Shown piece after piece: positions 23,606-32,348 of a stretch of 64,000 nt of DNA. The translations under genes were made by a program, and so were the position numbers. The notes beneath the pieces were generated by a model. It made no database searches and was not told where the DNA came from. It saw only the letters and a program-made list of their open reading frames with translations. Source of the DNA: an uncultured Prevotellaceae bacterium (GTDB lineage Bacteria > Bacteroidota > Bacteroidia > Bacteroidales > Bacteroidaceae); contig OMWC01000028.1 of assembly GCA_900314655.1 (NCBI GenBank), positions 1 through 64,000 of the forward strand, given 5' to 3'. The stretch's first letter is position 1. Every line of letters begins with the position of its first letter.

Positions 23606-24049
23606 ATGGAGACAAAAGAGATAATAAGAAACATTCGAGAGAAAAACAATCTCACACAAGAACAGTTTGCTGAATTAGTTCATGTGACCCGTCAGGCAGT
23701 TAGTCGGTGGGAAAACGGCGAGACACAACCAGATACTGAAAAGTTGAAGACTTTGTCAAAAGAGTTTGGAGTGTCTATCAATACACTGCTCGGTTCTCCT
23801 CAAACATTGTTCTGTCAATGCTGTGGAATGCCGTTGTCGGATGACACAATGATTAGCCACGAAACGGATGGCAGTTTCAACGAAGAATATTGTAAATGGT
23901 GCTACGCAGATGGAAACTTCACATACAAGAACAAAGAGTCCTTGCTCGATTTCCTTGTCAGTCATATGCCCAATCCCAACAATCAAACAGAATCCGAACG
24001 CCGTCAACTCTATGACTCGCATCTCTCGATGCTTAAGTACTGGCGATAG
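23606..24049 (+). CDS. XRE-family regulator with C-terminal zinc ribbon
   Basis: 147 residues. Residues 1-65 are a Cro/C1-type HTH: NIREKNNLTQEQFAELVHVT, RQAVSRWENGETQPD. Residues 70-120 are a zinc-ribbon of the FCQCCGMPLSDDT...EYCKWCYADGNFTY type with four Cys ligands. The fusion is common in Firmicutes and Bacteroidota as a single-gene regulator of unknown inducer. A dyad lies over its own promoter. The C-terminal residues are helical (SERRQLYDSHLSMLKYWR). Confidence 0.88.
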   Translation: METKEIIRNIREKNNLTQEQFAELVHVTRQAVSRWENGETQPDTEKLKTLSKEFGVSINTLLGSPQTLFCQCCGMPLSDDTMISHETDGSFNEEYCKWCYADGNFTYKNKESLLDFLVSHMPNPNNQTESERRQLYDSHLSMLKYWR

Positions 24050-24106
24050 AATCCGATGAGAAGCTAAGAAATAACCGTTTTTCTTTGCTTTTCGCTTTGT
24101 TTGTAC

Positions 24107-24114
24107 TATCTTTG
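24107..24114 (+). promoter_or_regulatory. -7 box of the FAH-family gene
   Basis: TATCTTTG followed by CA, with TTTG about 20 bp upstream (near 24084); 39 bp before the ATG. Confidence 0.6.
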
Positions 24115-24153
24115 CACATGATTAGGTGATGATATAAACAAAAAGTCCGCGTT

Positions 24154-24771
24154 ATGAAGATATTTGCTATAGGCATGAACTACGCGCAGCACAATAAAGA
24201 GATGGATGGCGCGTTATATAAACCAGAGGAACCGGTGGTGTTCCTGAAGGCCGACTCGTCGTTGCTGAAGGATAAGAAACCGTTTTTCCTGCCTGAAGAG
24301 TTGGGACGTGTGGACTATGAGACGGAACTCGTAGTGCGCATCTGCCGTCTGGGGAAGTCTATTCCCCAGCGCTTTGCCCACCGCTATTATGACGCTGTGA
24401 CCTGCGGCATCGACTTTACGGCCCGCGACCTGCAAGCCAAATGCAAGGAGAAGGGCCTTCCCTGGACGCTCTGCAAAGGGTTCGACGGGGCGGCAGCCAT
24501 CGGCGAATGGGTGCCCGTGGAGAAATTCCGTGATGTTCAGGCCATCCATTTCCATCTTGACATCAATGGAAAGACCGTTCAAGAGGGCTGTTCGAGCGAT
24601 ATGCTCTATGGGGTGGATGAACTGATTGCCTATATCTCTCAGTGGTTCACCTTGAAGACGGGCGACATTCTCTATACGGGAACGCCCGCAGGCGTGGGCC
24701 CTGTCCACATCAACGACCATCTCGAAGGTTGGCTCGAAGAGCGCAAGGTGCTGGAGTTTAACGTGAAATGA
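24154..24771 (+). CDS. Fumarylacetoacetate-hydrolase family protein (acylpyruvase-like)
   Basis: 205 residues, short FAH type. KIFAIGMNYAQHNKEM at the start, PVVFLKADSSLL, DYETELVVRICR (metal-binding Glu), GIDFTARDLQAKCKEKGLPW, and GDILYTGTPAGVGPV at the C-terminus. Members hydrolyse acylpyruvates or decarboxylate oxaloacetate; the substrate is not deducible. It ends 48 bp before porU, with a GC palindrome between. Confidence 0.88.
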   Translation: MKIFAIGMNYAQHNKEMDGALYKPEEPVVFLKADSSLLKDKKPFFLPEELGRVDYETELVVRICRLGKSIPQRFAHRYYDAVTCGIDFTARDLQAKCKEKGLPWTLCKGFDGAAAIGEWVPVEKFRDVQAIHFHLDINGKTVQEGCSSDMLYGVDELIAYISQWFTLKTGDILYTGTPAGVGPVHINDHLEGWLEERKVLEFNVK

Positions 24772-24772
24772 A

Positions 24773-24803
24773 CCCACCCTTTGTCCCTCCCGAAAGGAGG
24801 GAA
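24773..24803. repeat. GC-rich palindromic repeat between the FAH gene and porU
   Basis: ACCCACCCTTTGTCCCTCCC then GAAAGGAGGGA, a canonical member of the CCCTCCC/GGGAGGG family; the A for G change makes one arm imperfect. Confidence 0.75.
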
Positions 24804-24819
24804 TCTGCTTAGAAGTGTA

Positions 24820-27800
24820 ATGAAAAGATATATTACAGGCGTGATTCTGGCGATGCTGGCGTTCGTGGCGAATGCTCAGCAACGTTTCTTTAACCTGACG
24901 GCTGATGAAGTCAGGATCGACTCTGTGTTGCCTGTCTTTTCACATTCCTTCCCACTCAGCGGCAACTATGCCGATTCCACTTATACGGCCATCATCCTCT
25001 ATCCGGAATATATTCAGATGGGTGATGCCGATATCCGCAGATACCAGCAGATTACTGACCGTGAACTGCCTGCAATGCCCAATGTGAAGACGCAGGTGGT
25101 GGTGGAGCGCAAGCGAGGAGCACTGGAAGTGTTCTTCGTGCCTTTGGTGAATCGCGACGGCAAGTACCAGAAGCTGGTGAGCTTCATGCTCAAGGTGGAG
25201 GCAAAAGCTAAGCGTAAGGCGGCCAGGAGCAAGGCTTTGGGCGCTCAGGCAAAGGCAGCTGGTGAGCGTTATGCAGCCCATTCAGTGCTGGATTCCGGGA
25301 AATGGGCCAAGATTCAGGTGCCTTCCACGGGAGTCTATCAACTTACCGACGAACTGATCCGCAAGGCGGGCTTTACCGATTTGTCAAAAGTCCGTGTGTA
25401 CGGCTACGGTGGCAATCTGCAGAATGAAACGCTCACGGAGGCGGACCTCGTGGAAACTGATGACCTGAAAGAGGTCCCAATCTGCTCTGCCGGTGGTCGC
25501 AGGCTGTTCTACGCCAAGGGTCCGGTCAGCTGGAGCAGTAACACGGCAACTATCCGTACCCGCAATCCCTACAGCGATGATGGCTGTTATTTTATCACGC
25601 AGGGCGATACGCAGACCGAAACGACCGATAGTGCCACATTCGTCGGTTCTTTTTATCCTGCCCCCGACAATTATCATTCGCTCCATGAGGTGGATGAGTA
25701 TGCTTGGTTTGAGGGCGGTCGCAACCTCTTTCAGAATGATCCCATCAACAATGGCACTTCGAAAACCTATACCATTGCTACCAGCGGACAGGATGGCACA
25801 GCCAGGATTACGGTCAGTCTGACGGCTGGAGTCACTTCTACGGCTCAGGTTTCTATCAATGATGAGCCCGTGGGTGATATCTCGATGACCATTTCGAGCA
25901 GTTATGAGCATGGCGCTTCGGGCACACGAACCTATACCATCAGTAATCCCAAGGCGGAGAATACGGTGACGATCACCACGACCAGCGGTGGTCCCGTACG
26001 CCTCGACTATATCTCTTCACAGTTTTCCACGCCTTTCCCTGGGCCGAAACTTTCTTCGGCCAACATCCCCGTTCCTGAGTATGTCTATAACATCACCAAT
26101 CAGGACCATCATGCCGATGAGGCCGTGGATATGGTCATTATCATACCCACTTCCCAGAAACTGAAGGCGCAGGCCGAGCGTTTGCAGGCTTTCCATCAGC
26201 AGCACGACGGGCTGAGTGTTAGGATTGTTCCTGCCGACGAACTCTACAATGAGTTCTCCAGCGGCACGCCCGATGCCAATGCCTACCGGCGCTACATGAA
26301 GATGCTTTACGACAGGGCAGGGGACGACTCTTCCCTGATGCCGAAATATCTCCTGCTCTTTGGCGATTGTGCCTGGGACAACCGCATGAACTCGTCGGCC
26401 TGGACGAATTACTCTACCGACGACTTCCTGCTTTGTTATGAAAGCGAAAATTCATTCAGCAGTACCGACTGCTATGTGAACGACGGATTCTTCTGCAGTC
26501 TGGACGACAGTGAAGGCGGTAACCCCGCAGGTAGTGACAAACACGACATCGCCGTCGGACGTTTCCCCGTTCGCACGGCCGAAGAGGCTAAGATCATGGT
26601 TGACAAGACGATTGCCTACGCCGAGAACAAGAATGCCGGTTCGTGGCAGAATGTGGTGATGTTCATGGGCGACGACGGCAACAACAACCTCCATATGGAC
26701 GATGCCGACGAGGCCGCCGTGATGGTGGAGGGACTGAACCCCGGACTGGTCGTGAAGCGCGTGATGTGGGATGCCTTTGCCGAAGTGGTGACTTCTACGG
26801 GCAACACCTATCCCGCAGCCACTTCAATCATCCGTCAGCAGCAGGCCAACGGTGCCCTGATCATGGACTATTGCGGACATGGTTCGCAGGTGCAGATCTC
26901 TCATGAGGGCGTGCTCCGTCTGAGCGACTTCAAGGGTTTCGCCAATACCAACCTGCCACTCTGGATCACGGCATCCTGCGATATCGGTCCCTTCGATTCT
27001 CAGACTGAGAATATCGGTGAGCAGGCCGTGCTCAATCCGAAGGGTGGAGCCATCGCTTTCTATGGAACCACACGCACGGTGTATACCGATCGCAATAAGC
27101 GTATCAACAAAGCTTTCCTGAGAGCCTTGTTCACGCGTGTGAATGGCAAGTACGTTTCCCTGGGCGAAGCTCAGCGCATTGCCAAGAATTCGCTGCTTAC
27201 CAATGGTGAAGACGGTTCTGACCTGACAATCAACAAATTGCAGTATTCTCTCTTGGGCGACCCGGCCTTGGTGCTGAACATTCCTACGTTGAAGGCCGTT
27301 ATTGATTCCATCAACGGAAAGGCCGTGGGAGATTCCAACGACATCCAGCTGAAGGCACTCTCGGTGGCAAACGTCAAGGGCCATATTGAGCAGAACGGCT
27401 CGAAGGCAACTGACTTCAACGGCAGGATGACGGCCACGGTTCGTGATGCTCAGGAGTTGATTACCTGTAAAATGAATGCCTCGGCTGATGCCGATAAGGC
27501 CTTTGTCTATTATGACCGCACGAAGACGCTCTTCAATGGAACGGACAGTGTGAAGGCCGGCACGTTCAGCTTCTCTTTTGCCGTGACGAAAGACATCAGC
27601 TACTCCGACGAGGAGGGTATGATCAATATCTATGCCGTGGATGGCGTCAACAACGTGATGGCCAATGGCTATTCCACCGACTTCATCGTGGGAGGAACCG
27701 AAGACGTGGCCAACGATTCCATCGGTCCCCGCATCTATTGCTACCTGAACAGCCCGTCGTTCGTGAATGGCGGCAATGTGAACAGCACGCCTTACTTCGT

Positions 27801-28374
27801 GGCGCAGATCAGCGATGAAGACGGTATCAACACCACGGGTACGGGCATTGGTCACGACCTGGAATTGATTATCGATGGGGATATGTCGAAAACCTACGTG
27901 CTAAATGACTATTTTGCCTATGATTTCGGTACATTCACCAGTGGCGAGACGCATTACAGCATACCGGCATTGCAGCCCGGACAGCATACCCTGAAGTTCA
28001 GGGCTTGGGACGTGAAGAATAATTCTACCACGACCTCTCTCTCATTCAATGTGGTGGAGGGGCTTCAACCCAACTTCTTCAGCGTGGGACTTTCCAAGAA
28101 TCCTGCCTCCCAGAGCACCACCTTTATCATCAATCACGACCGTGCCGGCAGTAATCTCGATGTGGAGATTGACATCTACGACCTGAGTGGGCGTCAGCTT
28201 TGGAACTATCAGGAGAGCGGTGTCTCTACGGGCAACACCTATACGGTGGACTGGAACCTCAGTGTGGATGGTGGTCGCAAGCTCCAGACGGGAGTCTATC
28301 TCTACCGTGTGCGTATCAGCAGCGACGGCAGCAGCCAGGCTTCGCGGGCCAAGAAACTGATCGTGATGCAATAA
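24820..28374 (+). CDS. porU: Type IX secretion sortase PorU
   Basis: 1184 residues from ATG 24820, which gives a clean signal peptide (YITGVILAMLAFVANAQ). A gingipain-like C25 domain carries the catalytic pair His687 (DYCGHGSQVQ) and Cys720 (TASCDIGPF). The C-terminus has a sorting-type domain (PNFFSVGLSKNPASQSTTF, IYDLSGRQLWNY, GVYLYRVRI). PorU removes C-terminal sorting domains from T9SS cargo and attaches them to lipid at the surface. porV follows at 45 bp. The earlier in-frame start at 24781 lies in the repeat and is rejected. Confidence 0.93.
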   Translation: MKRYITGVILAMLAFVANAQQRFFNLTADEVRIDSVLPVFSHSFPLSGNYADSTYTAIILYPEYIQMGDADIRRYQQITDRELPAMPNVKTQVVVERKRGALEVFFVPLVNRDGKYQKLVSFMLKVEAKAKRKAARSKALGAQAKAAGERYAAHSVLDSGKWAKIQVPSTGVYQLTDELIRKAGFTDLSKVRVYGYGGNLQNETLTEADLVETDDLKEVPICSAGGRRLFYAKGPVSWSSNTATIRTRNPYSDDGCYFITQGDTQTETTDSATFVGSFYPAPDNYHSLHEVDEYAWFEGGRNLFQNDPINNGTSKTYTIATSGQDGTARITVSLTAGVTSTAQVSINDEPVGDISMTISSSYEHGASGTRTYTISNPKAENTVTITTTSGGPVRLDYISSQFSTPFPGPKLSSANIPVPEYVYNITNQDHHADEAVDMVIIIPTSQKLKAQAERLQAFHQQHDGLSVRIVPADELYNEFSSGTPDANAYRRYMKMLYDRAGDDSSLMPKYLLLFGDCAWDNRMNSSAWTNYSTDDFLLCYESENSFSSTDCYVNDGFFCSLDDSEGGNPAGSDKHDIAVGRFPVRTAEEAKIMVDKTIAYAENKNAGSWQNVVMFMGDDGNNNLHMDDADEAAVMVEGLNPGLVVKRVMWDAFAEVVTSTGNTYPAATSIIRQQQANGALIMDYCGHGSQVQISHEGVLRLSDFKGFANTNLPLWITASCDIGPFDSQTENIGEQAVLNPKGGAIAFYGTTRTVYTDRNKRINKAFLRALFTRVNGKYVSLGEAQRIAKNSLLTNGEDGSDLTINKLQYSLLGDPALVLNIPTLKAVIDSINGKAVGDSNDIQLKALSVANVKGHIEQNGSKATDFNGRMTATVRDAQELITCKMNASADADKAFVYYDRTKTLFNGTDSVKAGTFSFSFAVTKDISYSDEEGMINIYAVDGVNNVMANGYSTDFIVGGTEDVANDSIGPRIYCYLNSPSFVNGGNVNSTPYFVAQISDEDGINTTGTGIGHDLELIIDGDMSKTYVLNDYFAYDFGTFTSGETHYSIPALQPGQHTLKFRAWDVKNNSTTTSLSFNVVEGLQPNFFSVGLSKNPASQSTTFIINHDRAGSNLDVEIDIYDLSGRQLWNYQESGVSTGNTYTVDWNLSVDGGRKLQTGVYLYRVRISSDGSSQASRAKKLIVMQ

Positions 28375-28419
28375 AATGCCGAGAAATCAGTTATTTAATA
28401 GCAACATTTATTGAAAATA

Positions 28420-29574
28420 ATGAAATACAGTCTGAAAATAACACTTCTCGTGCTCCTGACGATTTGTGCCATGAAGGCCAATTCGCAGGATAAGCGCGAT
28501 ATGTTCAATCCTGTGCATACGGCCTTGGTTTCGCAGACCATCGCCCCTGATGCCCGTTCTGCCGGACTTGGTGACGCGGGTGTTGCCACCGATCCTGATG
28601 TGAACTCACAGTATTGGAATCCCGCCAAGTATCCGTTCTGCATCAGCCGAGCCGGTGTAGCCATCAACTACACGCCTTGGCTCCGCCAGTTGGTTAATGA
28701 TATGTATCTGGCTAATGTGGCTGGTTATTACCGCATTGGCGAGTACAGTGCCGTATCTGCTTCCATCGATTATTTCTCGTTGGGTGAAGTCTATACCAGC
28801 GAAGACGAGGGAGCCATGACGATCAAGCCTTACGAAATGTCGTTCGATGCCTCCTATTCGTTGATGCTGAGTGAGAAGTTCTCGCTTTCTGCCGGTGTGC
28901 GTTTCCTGTTGTCTGATATGTCTTACAGTACCACGGAGGAGCGTTCTGCCTCTTCGGCCTTTGCTGCCGACCTCGGTATGTATTATCACACCTATCCTAA
29001 TATAGGCAGCCGCGAGTGTCAGTTGGGCTTGGGCCTCTACATCCGAAACATCGGTTCGAAGATTACCTTCGGGGGCAGCAACTACAGTGAGTTTATCCCC
29101 ACCAATCTGCGTCTGGGTGCTTCGTTGATGTTTCCTATCGACGAATACAACAAGGTGACCATTGCCGCCGATGCCAACAAACTGCTTGTGCCCACCTATC
29201 CTGTCGATGAGAACGGCGAATACAGTGAGGCTTATGCCATCGAGCACTATTATAATGTGGGTAGCATTGCGGGTATCTTCAAGAGTTTTACTGATGCCCC
29301 CAATGGTTTCAAGGAGGAATTGGAGGAAATCCAGTGGAGCGCAGGTGCTGAATACACTTACAACGACCGTTTCACCATTCGTGCCGGATATCACCATGAG
29401 AGTGAGAACAAGGGTAACCGTAAGTATTTCACGGTGGGTGCCGGTTTCCGTATGAATGTATTCTCCCTCGATGCCGGTTACGTGATAGCCACGGCCAAGA
29501 GTAATCCCCTCGACCAGACGCTCCGCTTCACGATGACCTTCGATATGGACGGTATCAAGGATTTGTTTAAATAA
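28420..29574 (+). CDS. porV: Type IX secretion outer-membrane shuttle PorV
   Basis: 384 residues from ATG 28420, signal peptide to about residue 23 (MKANSQ). The mature start (FNPVHTALVSQTIAPDARSA, GLGDAGVATDPDVNSQYWNP) is diagnostic of PorV/LptO, a 14-strand barrel of the FadL type. It ends in an aromatic beta-signal (LRFTMTFDMDGIKDLFK). PorV hands cargo from the translocon to PorU. An upstream TTG at 28411 is in frame but less likely. Confidence 0.94.
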   Translation: MKYSLKITLLVLLTICAMKANSQDKRDMFNPVHTALVSQTIAPDARSAGLGDAGVATDPDVNSQYWNPAKYPFCISRAGVAINYTPWLRQLVNDMYLANVAGYYRIGEYSAVSASIDYFSLGEVYTSEDEGAMTIKPYEMSFDASYSLMLSEKFSLSAGVRFLLSDMSYSTTEERSASSAFAADLGMYYHTYPNIGSRECQLGLGLYIRNIGSKITFGGSNYSEFIPTNLRLGASLMFPIDEYNKVTIAADANKLLVPTYPVDENGEYSEAYAIEHYYNVGSIAGIFKSFTDAPNGFKEELEEIQWSAGAEYTYNDRFTIRAGYHHESENKGNRKYFTVGAGFRMNVFSLDAGYVIATAKSNPLDQTLRFTMTFDMDGIKDLFK

Positions 29575-29603
29575 CCCACCCTCAATCCCTCCCGAAGGGA
29601 GGG
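29573..29603. repeat. GC-rich palindromic repeat left of the DUF559 segment
   Basis: ACCCACCCTCAATCCCTCCC then GAAGGGAGGGAC. It starts at the porV stop and lies 28 bp before the DUF559 start. Confidence 0.8.
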
Positions 29604-29631
29604 ACTTTATTTATACATTTAATAATTCTGG

Positions 29632-30591
29632 ATGATGAAATACGGATACGAGACTACTGATGGGGCTACTTATCAGTTGCTGCTGGAAAAGGCGAAAGAA
29701 ATGCGGAACAATCCAACTGAAGCCGAGAGTGTTCTTTGGCAGCATCTCATTGGCGGACAAATGGGAGAACATTTTCGCAGACAGCATCCTATTGCAGGGT
29801 ATATTCCGGATTTCGTCTGTCTGAAAAAAAGGTTAATCATAGAAATAGACGGTGGCTATCATTTAGTGGGAGAACAGCCCGAAAAAGACGAAGAACGAAC
29901 TGCCTGGCTGGAATCCGAAGGCTTTGAGGTCATCCGTTTCACCAATGAAGAGGTCCTCTTCGATATAGAAGCTGTATTAGAGACCATCGCAGATTATATA
30001 GAAACACACCCTTCCATATCTAACAATCCCCCTTCAGAAAAAGCTAAAAGTCCCTCCCCTCGGGAGGGATACAGGGTGGGTTCCAAAAGTCCCTCCCTTC
30101 GGGAGGGATTGAGGGTGGGTCGCATTGGTTTCGGCTACGACGTTCATCGGCTGGTTCCCGACCGCGACTTGTGGTTGGGCGGCATAAAGATTGAGCATAC
30201 ATTAGGCTTGCTGGGCCATTCCGATGCCGACGTGCTCATCCATGCCATTTGCGATGCACTGCTCGGGGCTGCCAACATGCGCGACATCGGCTACCATTGG
30301 CCCGATACTTCCGATGACACCCTGAACATGGATAGCAAGATTATCCTCAAGCGCACGATGGAACTCATTGCCTCCAAAGGTTATCGCTTTGGTAACCTCG
30401 ATGCCACCGTCTGTGCGGAGCGCCCAAAGATCAATCCTCACGTACCGGCCATCAAGAAATGTCTGGCCGAAATCATCGGGACCGACGAGGATAATATCTC
30501 CATCAAAGCCACCACTACCGAAAAGCTCGGCTTCACCGGTCGCGAGGAAGGCATGAGCGCCTTTGCCACCGTCTTAATCGAAAAAGACTGA
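29632..30591 (+). CDS. ispF: DUF559 endonuclease-like domain read in frame into IspF
   Basis: 319 residues. Residues 1-125: DUF559, a Vsr/PD-(D/E)XK fold (MRNNPTEAESVLWQHL, FRRQHPIAGYIPDFVCLKKR, LIIEIDGGYH). Residues about 140-162 are two palindromic repeats read as SPREGYRVG and SLREGLRVG. From about 163: complete MEP-cyclodiphosphate synthase (RIGFGYDVHRL, GLLGHSDADVLIHAICDALL, TTTEKLGFTGREEG). IspF alone is about 157 residues, so the enzyme is intact. Translation could also start at GTG 30115 (VGRIGFGYDVH) or TTG 30109, provided by the repeat. A true fusion protein is therefore uncertain. IspF needs to trimerise, which an N-terminal nuclease might tolerate. Confidence 0.85.
   Translation: MMKYGYETTDGATYQLLLEKAKEMRNNPTEAESVLWQHLIGGQMGEHFRRQHPIAGYIPDFVCLKKRLIIEIDGGYHLVGEQPEKDEERTAWLESEGFEVIRFTNEEVLFDIEAVLETIADYIETHPSISNNPPSEKAKSPSPREGYRVGSKSPSLREGLRVGRIGFGYDVHRLVPDRDLWLGGIKIEHTLGLLGHSDADVLIHAICDALLGAANMRDIGYHWPDTSDDTLNMDSKIILKRTMELIASKGYRFGNLDATVCAERPKINPHVPAIKKCLAEIIGTDEDNISIKATTTEKLGFTGREEGMSAFATVLIEKD
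30052..30118. repeat. Two GC-rich palindromic repeats between DUF559 and IspF
   Basis: CCCTCCCCTCGGGAGGG with ATACAGGGTGGGT, then CCCTCCCTTCGGGAGGG with ATTGAGGGTGGGT. Tandem copies in inverted orientation relative to the copy at 29573, so the DUF559 coding segment is bracketed. Confidence 0.85.
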
Positions 30592-30619
30592 TTCTTATCT
30601 CGCTAAGTCCGAAAAGAAA

Positions 30620-30830
30620 TAAAAAAACACGCTACAACTCATCAACGAGCTGCAGCGTATCAACTATGTTTAACTAAAAATCCTTTTCTGAATCAAATGG
30701 CAGTCTCGCGACTTCCATTGTCATCCGTTTCAACAATCATGAAAACTTACCTTAAATCTAATAACTAAAAACCTAAATCTATTACTACTAACCTAAACAA
30801 TCTATTAACCTTTTGACGATGCAAAGGTAC
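30620..30830 (-). ncRNA. Candidate small RNA or leader-peptide unit, about 195 nt
   Basis: Minus strand -7 box TACCTTTG (30829-30822). The unit ends at a strong terminator: ACGCTGCAGCTC (30658-30647) pairs with GAGTTGTAGCGT (30640-30629) allowing G-U pairs, followed by a seven-T run (30627-30621). Inside are TTAGG-rich repeats and a 15-codon ORF (30740-30693, MIVETDDNGSRETAI). It lies between convergent ispF and an outer-membrane gene and belongs to neither. Either an sRNA or a micro-ORF transcript. The whole 400-bp gap is explained by it. Confidence 0.55.
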
Positions 30831-30991
30831 AACATTTTCCGATTCGAGTCAATACTTTCGACGGTGTTTTTGTATAAAATACACTCTTTCTTGACGTAAA
30901 TCAAGCGATTGTGTGCGAACACAGGTGTTATTTAACGCATATTTATATATAAATGCCACTCTTGGCCTAATTCAGAGTCTTCCTGCTGAAA

Positions 30992-31870
30992 TCAGAAGCC
31001 GACGCCAAACGAAACGGAGCGGAACTTTGGGCCATAGGCTGTGTCGAGCACATTGCATGGACTATACTTGGCGTATATGTTGAAATACTTCATTTGTAGT
31101 TTCACCATGAAATCCACCGTGACGGGATTTCGGTGAAGTCCTTTTGTGATATCCTTCTGCTTCTCATCGTCGATGCTATAGCGGGTCTTGATGCTGCTAT
31201 AGACGTTGAAGTTCAGCACGGGGCCTATTTCGAAGCCCCTGAACAGTCCTTGCTTGAAGGGGAAGAATCCGTAGGTGAACGGAACGGTCAGGCTGAGCAC
31301 CTTGATACGCGAGAAATCCGGATTGCTGCCCTGCGGATAGGGCGTCACGGCGATTCGTCCGTCTGGTTGTTCCACGAATCGGTTCTGATCCGTCATGCGG
31401 TAATTGCGCCAGTCGAGTCCGAATCCCGTATAGAAATAGTGGTTGCGCTCCTTCCACGGACGGACTTGAATCTGGGCAATGTCCCACATAAACTCCCACG
31501 AAGGACCTACCGGAATGTTCACGCCGTCAGCTGCCCCCACCGCGGTTGTAAATCCTACGCTGAAACTGGCGATGAGCGCAAACTGCATGTTGCCGCGCTT
31601 CTCGCAGTCTTTTTTCTTCCCGAAAGGCATCAGGTCCCACAGGCTTTTATTATAGGTCTCGGTGCTCACATAGTTGCTGTCTATCAGTTGGATGGTGTTC
31701 TGGTAGTCAAAACTGTTATTACCCTCTTTACCTTTTACGCGAATCGACTGTAGGGAGTCGCCGGTGATGATGGTCACACGCTGTGGCTTCTCTATGACCA
31801 GCGTGTCGTTTTCTGCGGCAAAGGCATTGGTTGCCGCAGCCATCAGTGTTAGAAACAGAATTCTTTTCAT
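30992..31870 (-). CDS. Outer-membrane beta-barrel protein, PorT-like
   Basis: 292 residues with a signal peptide (LFLTLMAAATNAFAA). The mature part has beta-barrel character: alternating aromatic strands such as HYFYTGFGLDWRNYRM, FTYGFFPFKQGLFRGFEIGP and a terminal FRSVSFGVGF ending in Phe. Last gene of the ECF sigma operon (order sigma, anti-sigma, 149-residue secreted protein, this). Function unknown; envelope-stress output is a reasonable guess. Confidence 0.75.
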   Translation of the reverse strand: MKRILFLTLMAAATNAFAAENDTLVIEKPQRVTIITGDSLQSIRVKGKEGNNSFDYQNTIQLIDSNYVSTETYNKSLWDLMPFGKKKDCEKRGNMQFALIASFSVGFTTAVGAADGVNIPVGPSWEFMWDIAQIQVRPWKERNHYFYTGFGLDWRNYRMTDQNRFVEQPDGRIAVTPYPQGSNPDFSRIKVLSLTVPFTYGFFPFKQGLFRGFEIGPVLNFNVYSSIKTRYSIDDEKQKDITKGLHRNPVTVDFMVKLQMKYFNIYAKYSPCNVLDTAYGPKFRSVSFGVGF

Positions 31871-31880
31871 AAAAGCTATC

Positions 31881-32330
31881 TTATTTATTATTAAACATTT
31901 TCCTCAGTTCCGACAGGCTTTTCACCGTACTCTCGATATAGATGACGGTGACTGCCCACTGTTTGCCCTCGGCTTCCGTCTTCTGGCAGATGTAGCAGTA
32001 GGTCTTTCCCTTGGCGGCCAGCTGCACCATGAGCGTGGACGAACGCCGGTGACGCTCGTCGGCCATGCTTTCCGTGGTCCGATACGAAGCCATGTCCTTC
32101 TGCAGCGCAGCATTTATTTTCTCCAGTTCCTCCCGGCTCACCTTGCACTTCACGCTGCGAAACAGACTCATCTTATAGTCTGCCAGCATCCTGCCCCTCA
32201 CACGCGTCTCCACCATCCGTTCCCTCGGGATGATGTTTCCGCTGAACAGTTCGTTGATGGCCAGTCCCTGCTGGGCGGCCATCGGTCCTGTCGTGACCAG
32301 GAAGAGGAGTGTCATCAGTAGTTGTTTCAT
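31881..32330 (-). CDS. Secreted 149-residue protein in the sigma operon
   Basis: Signal peptide (LLMTLLFLVTTGPMAAQ), then a small mixed domain: LAINELFSGNIIPRERMVET, LEKINAALQKDMASYR, and a C-terminal KTYCYICQKTEAEGKQWAVT beta part with Cys-x-x-Cys. It resembles small Bacteroidales families found behind ECF sigma genes (DUF6108-like), though the assignment is from memory. 18 bp after the anti-sigma gene. Confidence 0.65.
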   Translation of the reverse strand: MKQLLMTLLFLVTTGPMAAQQGLAINELFSGNIIPRERMVETRVRGRMLADYKMSLFRSVKCKVSREELEKINAALQKDMASYRTTESMADERHRRSSTLMVQLAAKGKTYCYICQKTEAEGKQWAVTVIYIESTVKSLSELRKMFNNK

Positions 32331-32348
32331 ATCCTTGTCTCCTTTATG

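Noticed and set aside
24781..24819. Extended PorU start MSLPKGGNLLRSV
   Set aside because: It is encoded by the GC palindrome; a clean signal peptide begins at ATG 24820.
26824..27855. 343-codon open frame antisense to porU
   Set aside because: It lies wholly inside the well-supported porU frame, has no promoter or family motif, and its His/Ile/Gly-rich composition is typical of complementary-strand shadows.
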